A stretch of 64,000 bases of DNA from Collimonas fungivorans (GCF_001584145.1 NZ_CP013232.1:2046001-2110000); one strand, 5' to 3'; shown: positions 9,154-18,799, numbered from the stretch's first letter. Numbers and translations are program-made. The notes: generated by a model from the sequence alone, not told the origin.

Positions 9154-9183
9154 AAAAAAGCGCGGCTGGTCCGCGTTTTTTTT
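9154..9183 (+). terminator. Intrinsic terminator/attenuator in the thrS leader
   Basis: An A-run, then CGCGG (9161-9165), loop CTGGT, CCGCG (9171-9175) and eight Ts. CTTTTTC at 9134-9140 could pair with the A-run (GAAAAA from 9153) as a competing structure. It lies between the Thr peptide and thrS on the same strand, so it can only act on thrS expression. Confidence 0.75.
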
Positions 9184-9277
9184 CGTCCGCGTTTTTGTTA
9201 AGCACACCTTAGTTAAGTACACCTTAATTTCATTCAATCCGGCGTGGTCCCGAGCGACCGCCGATATGGGGCTCAAA

Positions 9278-11184
9278 ATGATAGCAGTCAAACTTCCCGA
9301 TGGTTCACAGCGTCAATTCGATGCGCCGCTGACCGTGGCGCAGGTCGCCGCCAGCATCGGCGCCGGCCTGGCCAAGGCGGCGCTGGCCGGCAAGGTCGAC
9401 GGCAAGCTGGTGGATACTTCTTTCCTGATCGAGCGCGATGTCGAGCTGGCTATCATCACCGACAAGGATGCCGACGGCCTGGAAGTGATACGCCATTCGA
9501 CCGCTCACTTGCTGGCGTATGCGGTGAAGGAATTGTTTCCCGATGCGCAGGTGACTATCGGCCCGGTGATCGAAAACGGCTTCTACTATGATTTCGCCTA
9601 CAAGCGCCCGTTTACTCCGGAAGACTTGCTGGAAATTGAAAAGAAGATGGCCGAGCTGGCCAAGAAGGACGAGCCGGTGACGCGCAAGGTAGTGGCGCGC
9701 GACGAAGCCATCGCCTATTTCGAATCGATAGGCGAGGCTTACAAGGCTGAACTGATCGGCTCGATTCCCCAGGACCAGGAAGTCTCGCTGTACACCGAAG
9801 GCAAGTTCACCGACCTGTGCCGCGGTCCGCACGTGCCGTCGACCGGCAAGCTCAAGGTGTTCAAACTGATGAAGCTGGCCGGCGCCTACTGGCGCGGCGA
9901 TGCAAAGAATGAAATGCTGCAGCGTGTTTACGGCACCGCCTGGGCAAAGAAGGACGAACAGGAAGCTTACCTGCACATGCTGGAAGAAGCGGAAAAGCGC
10001 GACCACCGCAAGCTGGGACGCGCGCTCGACCTGTTCCATTTCCAGGATGAAGCGCCGGGCCTGATTTTCTGGCATCCGAAGGGTTGGACTATCTGGCAAC
10101 AGGTTGAGCAGTTCATGCGCCGCGTCTACCAGGATAATGGTTATCAGGAAGTCAAGGCGCCGCAGATCCTGGACCGTTCCCTGTGGGAAAAGACCGGCCA
10201 CTGGGATAATTATCGCGACAACATGTTTACAACTGAGTCGGAAAATCGCAGCTACGCGTTGAAGCCGATGAACTGTCCGGGTCATATCCAGATTTTCAAT
10301 TCCGGCCTGCACAGCTACCGCGACTTGCCGCTGCGCTATGGCGAATTCGGCCAGTGCCACCGCAACGAACCGTCCGGCGCCTTGCACGGCATGATGCGGG
10401 TGCGCGGTTTTACCCAGGACGACGGCCATATTTTCTGTACAGAAGAACAAGTACAGGACGAAGTGGCGGCCTTCGATAAGGTAGTGCGCCAGGTGTACAC
10501 CGATTTCGGTTTTACCGAAGTGGCGGTGAAGCTGGCTTTGCGCCCTGAAAAGCGGGTTGGCGCAGACGAAGTCTGGGACAAGGCGGAAAACGCCCTGCGC
10601 GAAGCGATCCGGGCTTCCGGCACGGAATGGGAAGAATTGCCGGGCGAGGGCGCGTTCTACGGTCCGAAAATCGAATATCACCTGAAAGATTCGATCGGCC
10701 GCTCCTGGCAATGCGGGACCATGCAGGTCGACTTTTCGATGCCGGGCAGGCTCGGTTCGGAATATGTCACCGAAGACAACGGCCGCAAGGTGCCGGTCAT
10801 GCTGCACAGGGCGATTGTCGGTTCGCTGGAGCGTTTTATCGGGATCCTGATCGAAAATCACGCCGGTGCGATGCCTTTGTGGCTTGCTCCTGTGCAAGTT
10901 GTTGTTTTGAATATCTCCGACGCACAGTCAGAATATGTTAAAAATGTTGCACAAACGCTGAAAAAACAAGGGTTTAGAGTAGAGACCGATTTGCGTAATG
11001 AGAAGATTACCTATAAAATACGGCAGCATTCTTTGCAGAAGCCGCCTTATATACTGGTTGTCGGTGATAAAGAGCGGGATGCAAACACAGTGGCCGTGCG
11101 AGCGCGGGCAATGTCGACCTGGGCGTGATGCCTATCGACGTACTGGTGGAACGCCTCAAGAACGAGGTTGAAACCAAAGCCTGA
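9278..11184 (+). CDS. thrS: Threonyl-tRNA synthetase, with apparent frameshift near the 3' end
   Basis: Charges tRNA-Thr. TGS domain (about 1-60), editing domain with [11 protein letters not shown], class II core with [10 protein letters not shown] (Zn ligand Cys) and [15 protein letters not shown], then the anticodon-binding domain. ATG 9278 ([11 protein letters not shown]) is preferred to 9266 by family start and the upstream GGGGCT. As read, the frame ends at 11128 with AMSTWA. Restoring one base at the GGG of 11106-11108 gives [17 protein letters not shown] and a stop at 11182-11184, making 635 residues, the expected length. Either a sequencing error or a real C-terminal truncation. Confidence 0.93.
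10991..11019 (+). promoter_or_regulatory. Candidate internal promoter for infC inside thrS
   Basis: TTGCGT (10991-10996), 17-bp spacer, TAAAAT (11014-11019), within a stretch of thrS that is clearly more AT-rich than the rest of the gene. In E. coli, infC promoters also lie within thrS, which supports the inference. Confidence 0.45.
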
Positions 11185-11244
11185 ACGGGGCGACCCGAAG
11201 CGCAAGAGCACGGCTTAATTATTTGATTTTTAAAGGAAACTGCA

Positions 11245-11769
11245 ATAGCTACGGACAAGTCACATCGCATCAACGGCGAAATTACTGCGCCAGAATTGCG
11301 CTTATCCGGTGTCGAGAACGAAGCACTCGGTATCGTCAGTCTGGCTGAGGCCTTCCGCCTGGCGGAAGAGGCAAACGTCGATCTGGTGGAAATCGCACCG
11401 ACTGCGCAGCCGCCAGTAGCCCGTTTGATGGACTACGGCAAGTTCAAGTACCAGGAACAGAAAAAGGCGCACGAAGCCAAGTTGAAGCAGAAGGTGATCC
11501 TGGTCAAGGAAGTCAAATTCCGCCCAGGCACCGATGATGGGGATTACAACATCAAGCTGCGCAATTTGACCCGCTTCCTGGATGAAGACGGCGACAAAGT
11601 CAAGATCACGCTGCGTTTCCGCGGCCGTGAAATGGCTCACCAGGACATCGGTGTACGCATGCTGGAACGTCTGAAGCAAGACCTGGAGCCGTACGGACAG
11701 GTCGAGCAGTGGCCGAAGATGGAAGGGCGCCAGATGATCATGATCATTGGGCCCAAGAAGAAAAAGTAA
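11245..11769 (+). CDS. infC: Translation initiation factor IF-3, AUA start codon
   Basis: A 174-residue IF-3 that binds the 30S subunit and proofreads start codons. The N-terminal domain opens [19 protein letters not shown]; the C-terminal domain carries [19 protein letters not shown]. No ATG, GTG or TTG exists at the family start; an in-frame ATA at 11245 has AGGA at 11234-11237, 7 nt upstream. IF-3 genes classically use non-canonical starts (AUU in E. coli), letting the protein repress its own translation. An internal TTG at 11296 would remove conserved residues and is rejected. Confidence 0.93.
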   Translation: MATDKSHRINGEITAPELRLSGVENEALGIVSLAEAFRLAEEANVDLVEIAPTAQPPVARLMDYGKFKYQEQKKAHEAKLKQKVILVKEVKFRPGTDDGDYNIKLRNLTRFLDEDGDKVKITLRFRGREMAHQDIGVRMLERLKQDLEPYGQVEQWPKMEGRQMIMIIGPKKKK

Positions 11770-11936
11770 GATTTTAGGTGGTCTCGGCGAGCGATCGTCG
11801 AAGCCATCCAAAAGCGGCGGACTTGATTCCGCTGCGAAATCCAGTTGTGGCTGTGGTGCAGCTGGGTTTAAACAAGTGAGAGCAGGCATCCAAGCGTAAC
11901 GTCATGTTGCCACCTGCAATCATGTTAAAAAAGGAG

Positions 11937-11953
11937 CTGTCCCTAGAGGACAG
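11937..11953 (+). promoter_or_regulatory. Hairpin over the rpmI ribosome-binding region
   Basis: CTGTCC (11937-11942) pairs perfectly with GGACAG (11948-11953) around a 5-nt loop. It sits between AAGGAG (11931-11936) and ATG 11962, and its 3' arm contains a second possible Shine-Dalgarno GAGGA. L20 represses rpmI-rplT translation in other bacteria, so this may be part of that control site. Confidence 0.45.
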
Positions 11954-11961
11954 ATAGTGTC

Positions 11962-12159
11962 ATGCCAAAAATGAAGACGAAAAGCAGCGCCAAAAAGCGC
12001 TTTCGTGTGCGTCCGGGTGGAACCGTTAAACGCGGTCAAGCGTTCAAACGCCACATCCTGACCAAGAAGACCACCAAAAACAAACGTCAATTGCGCGGTT
12101 CCGTTGGGGTCAATGACCACAACATGGTATCCGTTTCGCGCATGTTGCCGAACGCTTAA
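11962..12159 (+). CDS. rpmI: 50S ribosomal protein L35
   Basis: A 65-residue basic ribosomal protein, full length. It opens [17 protein letters not shown] and contains the family's [12 protein letters not shown] segment ([18 protein letters not shown]). It lies between infC and rplT in the conserved order, with a 192-bp spacer after infC that holds leader structure. Assembly role in the large subunit is established for the family. Confidence 0.98.
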   Translation: MPKMKTKSSAKKRFRVRPGGTVKRGQAFKRHILTKKTTKNKRQLRGSVGVNDHNMVSVSRMLPNA

Positions 12160-12179
12160 CCTCATACTAAGGAGTTATT

Positions 12180-12539
12180 ATGCCTAGAGTAAAACGTGGG
12201 GTTACAGCTCGTGCCCGTCATAAAAAAATCTTGGTGCAAGCCAAGGGTTACCGCGGTCGTCGCAGTAAAGTCTATCGTGTAGCCAAGCAAGCGGTTATGC
12301 GCGCTGGTCAATACGCATACCGTGACCGTCGTAACAAGAAGCGCGTATTCCGTGCATTGTGGATCGCCCGTATCAACGCCGCTTCGCGTGAGCATGGCGT
12401 GACATACAGCGTATTCATGAACGGTCTGAAGCGTGCTTCGATCGAACTGGACCGTAAGGTTCTGGCTGATATGGCAGTGATGGACAAGCCAGCGTTTGCT
12501 GCGATTGTCAATCAAGTCAAGGCCAACATCGCTGCGTAA
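12180..12539 (+). CDS. rplT: 50S ribosomal protein L20
   Basis: A 119-residue rRNA-binding protein needed early in 50S assembly and, in E. coli and Bacillus, a translational repressor of its own operon. It begins [18 protein letters not shown] and includes [16 protein letters not shown], both diagnostic. AAGGAG at 12170 precedes ATG 12180. It follows rpmI by 20 bp and is therefore expected to be coupled to it. Confidence 0.98.
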   Translation: MPRVKRGVTARARHKKILVQAKGYRGRRSKVYRVAKQAVMRAGQYAYRDRRNKKRVFRALWIARINAASREHGVTYSVFMNGLKRASIELDRKVLADMAVMDKPAFAAIVNQVKANIAA

Positions 12540-12554
12540 CTTAGTTGCGTAGTT

Positions 12555-12628
12555 TTGCCACTGCCGCGCGGTTCTGCGGCTTGGCAATCCCGAGCGGGGC
12601 AGAGGTCAACACCTTGTGCCCCGTTTGT
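12555..12628 (+). terminator. Double hairpin with T-rich tail after rplT
   Basis: First hairpin: TTGCC/GGCAA enclosing GCCGC/GCGGC (12555-12587). Second: GGGGCA (12596-12601) with TGCCCC (12617-12622), inner GAGGT/ACCTT pairing, followed by GTTTGTGTTTTT. Probably a partial terminator separating ribosomal genes from pheST. Confidence 0.55.
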
Positions 12629-12755
12629 GTTTTTAACCGCTGGTTTTAGTTTTTATATTTGCGGGAAAGAGTTTATGAGCCGCCGCAGTGCGGCGAATTA
12701 CTCTGTCCCCAACTAATATCAGCGTATTTCGGCTTCATTGGAGCAGGAAAACTGC

Positions 12756-13772
12756 ATGAACTCCCTAGAACAATTAGTAACGCAAGCCCAGGCTGATTTC
12801 AGCGCCGCCGCCGATGCCGCCGCGCTGGAAAATGCCAAGGCCAAGTATCTCGGCAAGACCGGCCAGATCACCGAGCAGATGAAGGGGCTGGGCAAGCTGG
12901 CGCCGGATGAGCGCAAGGTCCAGGGCGCAGTCATCAACAACGCCAAAGAGCAGATCGAAGCCGCGCTGAATGCGCGCCGTGATGCCTTGGCCAACGCACA
13001 GATGCAAGAGCGCCTGAATGCGGAAGCAATCGATGTCACCTTGCCCGGCCGCGGCCGCGGCGTCGGCGGCATCCACCCGGTGATGCGTTCGTGGCAGCGT
13101 ATCGAAGAAATTTTCCGTTCCATCGGTTTCGACGTGGCCGACGGCCCCGAGATCGAAACCGACTGGACCAACTTTACCGCGCTGAACAGCCCGGAAAACC
13201 ATCCGGCGCGTTCGATGCAGGACACCTTCTACATCGACGGCAAGGACACTGAAGGCAAGCAGCTGCTGCTGCGCACCCACACCAGCCCGATGCAGGTGCG
13301 TTATGCGCGCATGAACAAGCCGCCGATCAAGGTCATCGCGCCGGGCCGTACTTACCGCGTCGACAGCGACGCCACCCACTCGCCGATGTTCCACCAGGTC
13401 GAAGGCTTGTGGATCGCCGAAGACATCAGCTTCGCCGACCTCAAGGGCGTGTACCTGAATTTCGTCAAGGCTTTCTTTGAAACCGACGACCTGCAAGTGC
13501 GTTTCCGTCCATCCTACTTCCCGTTTACCGAGCCTTCGGCCGAGATCGACATTGCCTTCGGCAGCGGTCCGCTGAAAGGACGCTGGCTGGAAGTATCCGG
13601 CGCCGGCCAGGTGCATCCGAACGTGGTGCGCAACATGGGGCTGGATCCGGAACAGTTCATCGGCTTCGCGTTCGGCTCCGGCATCGAACGCCTGACCATG
13701 CTGCGTTATGGCATCAACGATCTGCGCCTGTTCTACGAAGGCGACCTGCGTTTCCTGAAACAATTTAACTAA
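12756..13772 (+). CDS. pheS: Phenylalanyl-tRNA synthetase alpha subunit
   Basis: A 338-residue catalytic subunit that forms an alpha2-beta2 enzyme with PheT. The N-terminal coiled coil (about 1-90) binds tRNA. The class II core includes [12 protein letters not shown] (motif 2 region), [12 protein letters not shown] and the closing [29 protein letters not shown] (motif 3). ATG 12756 has AGGA at 12745-12748; an upstream TTG at 12738 is less likely. The beta-subunit gene follows after 122 bp. Confidence 0.97.
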   Translation: MNSLEQLVTQAQADFSAAADAAALENAKAKYLGKTGQITEQMKGLGKLAPDERKVQGAVINNAKEQIEAALNARRDALANAQMQERLNAEAIDVTLPGRGRGVGGIHPVMRSWQRIEEIFRSIGFDVADGPEIETDWTNFTALNSPENHPARSMQDTFYIDGKDTEGKQLLLRTHTSPMQVRYARMNKPPIKVIAPGRTYRVDSDATHSPMFHQVEGLWIAEDISFADLKGVYLNFVKAFFETDDLQVRFRPSYFPFTEPSAEIDIAFGSGPLKGRWLEVSGAGQVHPNVVRNMGLDPEQFIGFAFGSGIERLTMLRYGINDLRLFYEGDLRFLKQFN

Positions 13773-13894
13773 AAGCTCCTCGCCGAAGACGCTTGGGTTG
13801 TCTTGGAGTCATGCTCCCGATCTTGCTCCCGATTTTGCTCCGATAATCCAGCGTTCCCTGCTTCTGTGACTAAAGGTTTTTGAAGGTTTTACCT

Positions 13895-16321
13895 ATGCAA
13901 TTCTCTGAAAGCTGGCTGCGCTCCATGGTCGATCCGAAGATGACTTCGGACGAATTGTCCCATCTGCTGACCATGTCAGGTCTTGAAGTGGAAGAGGTCG
14001 AGCCGGTTGCGCCGCCTTTTACCAATATCGTGGTCGGCCTGGTGGTCGAGACCGCCAAGCATCCGAACGCCGATCGCCTGAATGTCTGCCAGGTCGATGT
14101 CGGCACCGGCACCATGCTCAATATCGTGTGCGGCGCGCCGAACGTGCGCCCAGGCCTGAAAGTGCCGTGCGCGATGGTCGGCGCAATCCTGCCGCCGGGC
14201 GCGGACGGCAAGCCGTTCGAAATCAAGCTGGGCCAGCTGCGCGGCGTCGAATCGCAGGGCATGCTGTGCTCGGCGCGCGAACTGAAACTGGCGGAAGACC
14301 ATGGCGGCTTGCTGGAATTGCCGGAAGATGCGCCGGTCGGCCAGAATTTCCGCGACTATTTCGAACTGAACGATCTCAAGTTCACCATCAAGCTGACGCC
14401 GAACAAGGCGGACTGCCTGTCGGTGCTGGGCGTGGCGCGCGAAGTGTCGGCGCTGACCGGCACGCCGCTGAAGCAGCCGCTGTTCAAGACTGTCAGCGCC
14501 AATATCGCTGAAATCCTGCCGGTGAAGATTTCGGCGCCGGACCTGTGCGGCCGTTTCTCCGGCCGCGTAATCCGCGGCCTGAACGCCAAGGCAGCTACGC
14601 CGCGCTGGATGAAGCAGCGCCTGGAGCGCAGCGGCCAGCGGCCGATCTCGGCACTGGTCGACATCTCCAACTACGTCATGCTGGAACTGGGACGTCCTAC
14701 CCACGTGTTCGACCTCGACAAGATCCACGGCGGCCTCGATGTGCGCTGGGGCAAGGCAGGCGAATCGCTCAAGCTGTTGAACGGCAATACAGTCAGCGTC
14801 GATGACTGGATCGGCGTGATTGCCGATGACCGCCAGATCGAATCGCTGGCCGGCATCATGGGCGGCGACGCCACTGCGGTATCGCTGGAAACGCAGAATA
14901 TCTATCTGGAGGCCGCATTCTGGTGGCCGCAGGCGATACAGGGCCGCGCCCGCCGTTTCAATTTTTCGACTGACGCCGGCCATCGCTTCGAGCGCGGCGT
15001 CGATTTCGCCACCACGGTCGAGCACATAGAACGCATTACCGCCTTGCTGGTCGAAATTTGCGGCACACCTGAAACCCAGGTCGGCGCGGTCGACGACCAA
15101 AGCGTCAACCTGCCGAAACGCGATCCGGTCAAAGTGCGTACTTCACGTGCCATCAAGGTGATCGGTGTACCGTTGTCGGACAGCCAGATCGCCGATATCT
15201 TCACGCGCCTGGGACTGGGTTTCACCCAGGAGAACGGCGTGTTTTCGGTGACGCCGCCGTCGTTCCGTTTCGATATCGAGATCGAAGAAGACCTGATCGA
15301 GGAAATCGCCCGCGTCTACGGTTTCGAAAATATCCCGGCCTTGCCGCCGGTGGCGCCTAACGCCATGTACATCGCGCCGGAAAACCAGCGCTCGCTGTTC
15401 CCGATCCGGCGCCAGCTGGCCGACCTGGATTACCAGGAAGTGATCAATTTCAGTTTCGTCGAAGAAGCCTGGGAAGCCGATTTCGCCGGCAACCTGCAGC
15501 CGATCAAGCTGCTCAATCCGATTGCCAGCCAGATGAGCGTGATGCGCTCGTCGCTGGTCGCCAGCCTGGTGGCCAACGTCAAATACAATCTGAACCGCAA
15601 GCTGAACCGGGTCCGTATTTTTGAAACAGGCGCCGTGTATACGCGCAACCAGGAAGTCCAGAACGGGCCGCTGGCGGTAGCCGGTTTTGAACAGCCGAAG
15701 CGGGTCGCAGGCCTGGCCTATGGTCCGCAAGCCGACGAACAGTGGGGACAAGCCAGCCGCACCGTCGATTTCTTCGACGTCAAGGCCGACCTGGAGGCCT
15801 TGTTTGCGCCTGCCGTTTTGCGTTTTGCCAAACTGGAGCATCCTGCTTTGCATCCGGGTCGTTCGGCGCAGGTGCTGCTGGGCGACGTGGCGGTAGGTTT
15901 TATCGGCGAATTGCATCCGCGCCTGCAGCAGAAATATGAGTTGCCGCTGGCGCCGGTTTTGTTCGAAGTCGACGCCTTGGCGTTGCAGCATCGGCAAGTA
16001 CCTGCGTATGTCGAGATTTCGAAGTTCCCGGCCGTGGTGCGCGATCTCGCGGTGGTGGTCAAACAAGCCGTTTATGCACAGGATTTACTGGACGTTTTTG
16101 CTGCTGAGCAGCAAGGAAATCCAGCTTGCCGGATTCTGCAAGCCATTGTTTTATTTGATGAATATCATGGCAAAGGACTGGAAAATGACGAAAAAAGTCT
16201 TGCTTTCCGTTTTACCTTGCAAGATACTGAAAACACCCTTCAAGATGACACAGTAGAAGCCGCCATGTCGGCTTTGATCGCTGCTGTCAGCAAGGTGCCA
16301 ACAGCAAGATTGCGCGCCTGA
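13895..16321 (+). CDS. pheT: Phenylalanyl-tRNA synthetase beta subunit
   Basis: An 808-residue subunit. It opens [15 protein letters not shown], then a tRNA-binding OB domain (about 40-150, [19 protein letters not shown]), B3/4 editing domain, B5 domain and a C-terminal anticodon-binding FDX-ACB domain ([11 protein letters not shown] onward). GAAGG upstream supports ATG 13895. The last 250 bp switch to AT-richer codons than the rest, coinciding with a candidate ihfA promoter. Full family length, no lesion seen. Confidence 0.97.
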   Translation: MQFSESWLRSMVDPKMTSDELSHLLTMSGLEVEEVEPVAPPFTNIVVGLVVETAKHPNADRLNVCQVDVGTGTMLNIVCGAPNVRPGLKVPCAMVGAILPPGADGKPFEIKLGQLRGVESQGMLCSARELKLAEDHGGLLELPEDAPVGQNFRDYFELNDLKFTIKLTPNKADCLSVLGVAREVSALTGTPLKQPLFKTVSANIAEILPVKISAPDLCGRFSGRVIRGLNAKAATPRWMKQRLERSGQRPISALVDISNYVMLELGRPTHVFDLDKIHGGLDVRWGKAGESLKLLNGNTVSVDDWIGVIADDRQIESLAGIMGGDATAVSLETQNIYLEAAFWWPQAIQGRARRFNFSTDAGHRFERGVDFATTVEHIERITALLVEICGTPETQVGAVDDQSVNLPKRDPVKVRTSRAIKVIGVPLSDSQIADIFTRLGLGFTQENGVFSVTPPSFRFDIEIEEDLIEEIARVYGFENIPALPPVAPNAMYIAPENQRSLFPIRRQLADLDYQEVINFSFVEEAWEADFAGNLQPIKLLNPIASQMSVMRSSLVASLVANVKYNLNRKLNRVRIFETGAVYTRNQEVQNGPLAVAGFEQPKRVAGLAYGPQADEQWGQASRTVDFFDVKADLEALFAPAVLRFAKLEHPALHPGRSAQVLLGDVAVGFIGELHPRLQQKYELPLAPVLFEVDALALQHRQVPAYVEISKFPAVVRDLAVVVKQAVYAQDLLDVFAAEQQGNPACRILQAIVLFDEYHGKGLENDEKSLAFRFTLQDTENTLQDDTVEAAMSALIAAVSKVPTARLRA
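16200..16228 (+). promoter_or_regulatory. Candidate internal promoter for ihfA inside pheT
   Basis: TTGCTT (16200-16205), 17-bp spacer, GATACT (16223-16228) in the AT-rich end of pheT. In E. coli the ihfA (himA) gene is likewise served by a promoter within pheT. The -10 is only a fair match. Confidence 0.35.
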
Positions 16322-16329
16322 TCTGTAAT

Positions 16330-16357
16330 TGAGTGGCTTTAACTGAGTGGCTTTAAT
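16330..16357 (+). repeat. Tandem 14-bp direct repeat
   Basis: Two adjacent near-identical copies of TGAGTGGCTTTAAC/T just after the pheT stop. Short and possibly a replication-slippage product; no function assigned. Confidence 0.6.
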
Positions 16358-16447
16358 GATGATTAAACCTGCAGCAAATGCCGGTGCGCTCGACACAGAG
16401 CGGCGTCGGCAGCGGCAATCCCAAAAAGACAGGGGCGTAACGACAGA

Positions 16448-16891
16448 ATGAACAATATGCAGACAGTAGAATTCGAATCCGTTCTGGACGCCGACCTGAA
16501 CCGGGCGATGCGTGAAGCGCAAGCCCGTTCGCAGGCAGAAAAGAATTTGCCGACATTGACCAAGGCGGAACTGGCTGAACTTTTGTTTGAACAGGTTGGC
16601 CTCAACAAGCGTGAGGCCAAGGACATGGTTGAAACGTTTTTCGATGAAATCCGGGATGCGCTGGAACGCGGCGAATCAGTGAAATTGTCGGGTTTCGGCA
16701 ATTTCCAGCTGCGCGACAAGCCGCAGCGCCCGGGCCGCAATCCGAAGACCGGGGAAGAAATTCCCATCACTGCGCGCCGCGTGGTCACTTTCCATGCCAG
16801 CCAAAAACTCAAGGGCATGGTTGAAGCTGCAAGCCTGCAGCCGATCCAGCCTATCCAACAGTTTGCCGCCGCTCTTCCAGCTAATTCATGA
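16448..16891 (+). CDS. ihfA: Integration host factor alpha subunit with N- and C-terminal extensions
   Basis: A 147-residue DNA-bending protein that pairs with IhfB. The canonical HU/IHF fold runs from [16 protein letters not shown] (about residue 37) through [20 protein letters not shown] and [17 protein letters not shown]. coli IhfA is about 99 residues, so there are roughly 35 extra N-terminal charged residues and 20 C-terminal Gln/Pro-rich residues. Internal ATG codons at 16457 and 16505 are alternative starts. The stop overlaps the merR start in ATGA. Confidence 0.93.
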   Translation: MNNMQTVEFESVLDADLNRAMREAQARSQAEKNLPTLTKAELAELLFEQVGLNKREAKDMVETFFDEIRDALERGESVKLSGFGNFQLRDKPQRPGRNPKTGEEIPITARRVVTFHASQKLKGMVEAASLQPIQPIQQFAAALPANS

Positions 16892-17292
16892 ACGATCGCA
16901 TTAGTAAATCCGAACTTGTCGTATTGCCGCCGATTCCGGCCAAGCGTTATTTCACCATCGGCGAAGTCAGCGACCTGTGCGGCGTCAAGCCGCATGTGCT
17001 GCGTTATTGGGAACAGGAATTCACCCAGCTCAAGCCGGTCAAGCGGCGCGGCAACCGTCGTTATTACCAGCACCACGAAGTGCTGCTGATTCGCCGCATC
17101 CGCGAATTATTGTATGAACACGGTTTCACCATCAGCGGCGCCCGCAACAAACTAGATGGCCGGCTGGGCGGCGCGGCCGAAGCCGAGCTGGCCGAGGCCC
17201 GGCAAAACGAAGTCAATCTGGTCGAAGTGCGGCACGAACTGGAACAGATACTCGATTTGCTGATACCGAAGGTCGAGCAAGCCACTCAGTGA
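16888..17292 (+). CDS. MerR family transcriptional regulator linked to ihfA
   Basis: A 134-residue regulator. The winged helix region reads [25 protein letters not shown] (about 22-46) followed by [19 protein letters not shown]. The C-terminal half forms a dimerising helix and lacks an obvious Cys metal site. It overlaps ihfA by 4 bp, indicating coupling. This gene pair is common in betaproteobacteria, but I know of no established target. Confidence 0.85.
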   Translation: MNDRISKSELVVLPPIPAKRYFTIGEVSDLCGVKPHVLRYWEQEFTQLKPVKRRGNRRYYQHHEVLLIRRIRELLYEHGFTISGARNKLDGRLGGAAEAELAEARQNEVNLVEVRHELEQILDLLIPKVEQATQ

Positions 17293-17318
17293 ATATTGAG
17301 TGAATATTGAATAAACTA

Positions 17319-17341
17319 GGGAGAGCAATCTCCCTTTTTTG
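17319..17341 (+). terminator. Intrinsic terminator of the translation operon
   Basis: GGGAGA (17319-17324), GCAA loop, TCTCCC (17329-17334), then T6. It follows the merR stop by 26 bp and closes the thrS-to-merR gene string. Confidence 0.85.
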
Positions 17342-17361
17342 TATTTGGAATAATTACACTT

Positions 17362-18012
17362 ATGCTCAGCGATCCGCGTTTCCCCAATCTTTTCATCCTC
17401 AACCACCCGCTGATCCAGCACAAGCTGACCCACATGCGGAGCAAGGAAACATCTACCCGCACATTCCGCCAGCTGCTGCGTGAAATCACGCTGCTGATGG
17501 GTTACGAAATCACGCGCGACCTGCCGCTGACGACACAGCAGATCGAAACGCCGATGCAGAGCATGCAGGCGCCGGTGATTGCCGGCCGCAAGCTGGCGGT
17601 GGTGCCGGTGCTGCGGGCCGGGATAGGGATGAGCGACGGTTTGCTGGACCTGGTGCCGTCGGCGCGGGTCGGGCATATCGGGGTGTATCGCGATCCCGAT
17701 ACGCATCAGCCGGTCGAGTACCTGGTGCGCTTGCCGGACCTGGCGGAGCGGATCTTCATCGTATGCGATCCGATGGTGGCAACCGGCAATTCGGCAGTGC
17801 ATGCCGTCGACGTCCTGAAAAAGCGCGGCGTCAGCGACGAGCAAATCATTTTCCTGGCGCTGGTGGCGGCGCCGGAAGGCGTGCAAGTGTTCCAGGGCGC
17901 CCATCCCGGCGTCAAGCTGTACGTGGCAAGCCTGGATTCGCACCTGGACGAGCATGCTTATATCGTGCCCGGACTGGGCGACGCCGGTGACCGCATCTTC
18001 GGCACCAAATAA
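17362..18012 (+). CDS. upp: Uracil phosphoribosyltransferase
   Basis: A 216-residue salvage enzyme converting uracil and PRPP to UMP. The PRPP-binding loop is [11 protein letters not shown] (about 135-145). [21 protein letters not shown] and the uracil-binding [17 protein letters not shown] at the C terminus are diagnostic. Complete, monocistronic, between two terminators. Confidence 0.97.
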   Translation: MLSDPRFPNLFILNHPLIQHKLTHMRSKETSTRTFRQLLREITLLMGYEITRDLPLTTQQIETPMQSMQAPVIAGRKLAVVPVLRAGIGMSDGLLDLVPSARVGHIGVYRDPDTHQPVEYLVRLPDLAERIFIVCDPMVATGNSAVHAVDVLKKRGVSDEQIIFLALVAAPEGVQVFQGAHPGVKLYVASLDSHLDEHAYIVPGLGDAGDRIFGTK

Positions 18013-18025
18013 TCCGCCGCAGCAG

Positions 18026-18076
18026 TTAAATAGGGTCGGAGTCGAATTATTTTAATTCGACTCCGACCCTATTTAA
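18026..18076. repeat. Perfect 23-bp inverted repeat between convergent genes
   Basis: The arm at 18026-18048 (core GGGTCGGAGTCGAATT) is repeated exactly inverted at 18054-18076 around a 5-nt loop. It can end both upp and the opposite-strand DJ-1 gene. From memory, similar GGGTC-GAGTCGAATT sequences occur as dispersed repeats in related genomes, so it may be a REP-like mobile unit rather than a dedicated terminator. Confidence 0.75.
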
Positions 18077-18087
18077 TGGTGACTACA

Positions 18088-18765
18088 TCAGCTCAGAAAT
18101 TTCAATACATGCTGCGCCACTGCAACTGAAGACGCCGGATTTTGTCCGGTAACCAGATTGCCGTCGGTAACGGCATAGCTCTGCCAATCGGCCAGCTTGC
18201 TGTAATTTCCGCCCAGGCGTTTCAGTTCAGCTTCCACCAGAAACGGCACGATATCGGTCAACTGCACGGCTGCTTCTTCGCTGTCTGAAAAACCGGTGAC
18301 TTTCTTGCCTTTCACCAGCGGGCTGCCATCTGCCGCGCGTGCATGGCGCAGTACGCCAGGTGCGTGACATACGGCCGATACCGGCTTGCCCGCAGCGTAC
18401 ATGGTTTCGATCAAAGCGATCGAGTCCTTGTCTTCCGCCAGATCCCACAGGGGGCCATGGCCGCCCGGATAGAATACGGCGTCATAAGATGCAGCTTGCA
18501 CGGTCGACAGCTTGATGGTCGCTGCCAATGCGGCCTGCGCCGCGCCATCTTTGCGAAAACGTTCGGTGGCCTCGGTTTGGGCATCGGCTTCGTCGCTCTT
18601 CGGATCGAGCGGCGGCTGGCCGCCTTTTGGCGACGCCAGCGTGATGTCGGCGCCGGCGTCCAGGAAGGCGTAATAGGGAGCTGCAAACTCCTCAAGCCAG
18701 AAACCGGTTTTTTTGCCGGTATTGCCCAACTGGTCGTGGGAGGTAAGCACCATTAATATTTTCAT
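18088..18765 (-). CDS. DJ-1/PfpI family protein (Hsp31-like class I glutamine amidotransferase fold)
   Basis: A 225-residue protein. The nucleophile elbow AVCHAPG places Cys133 next to His134, and an acidic residue (Glu25/26) is positioned as in the Hsp31/KNR4-type branch. The opening MKILMVLTSHDQLGNTGKKTG is typical of this subgroup. Family members act on glyoxal-type aldehydes or as chaperones. AAGGAA precedes the start. It is the last gene of a probable operon with the reductase 34 bp upstream. Confidence 0.87.
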   Translation of the reverse strand: MKILMVLTSHDQLGNTGKKTGFWLEEFAAPYYAFLDAGADITLASPKGGQPPLDPKSDEADAQTEATERFRKDGAAQAALAATIKLSTVQAASYDAVFYPGGHGPLWDLAEDKDSIALIETMYAAGKPVSAVCHAPGVLRHARAADGSPLVKGKKVTGFSDSEEAAVQLTDIVPFLVEAELKRLGGNYSKLADWQSYAVTDGNLVTGQNPASSVAVAQHVLKFLS

Positions 18766-18799
18766 CTGGATTCCTTTTGAGTGTTTACTGCGTGATGTC

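Noticed and set aside
8850..9277. T-box or tRNA gene upstream of thrS
   Set aside because: No specifier-loop or T-box core sequence and no tRNA cloverleaf could be found; the region is explained by the Thr leader and terminator.
12627..12716. GTG-started 29-codon frame with four Phe codons just before pheS, a possible PheM-like leader
   Set aside because: It lies after, not before, the T-rich hairpin at 12596-12628, its Phe codons are scattered, and no ribosome site is seen, so it does not have attenuator geometry.
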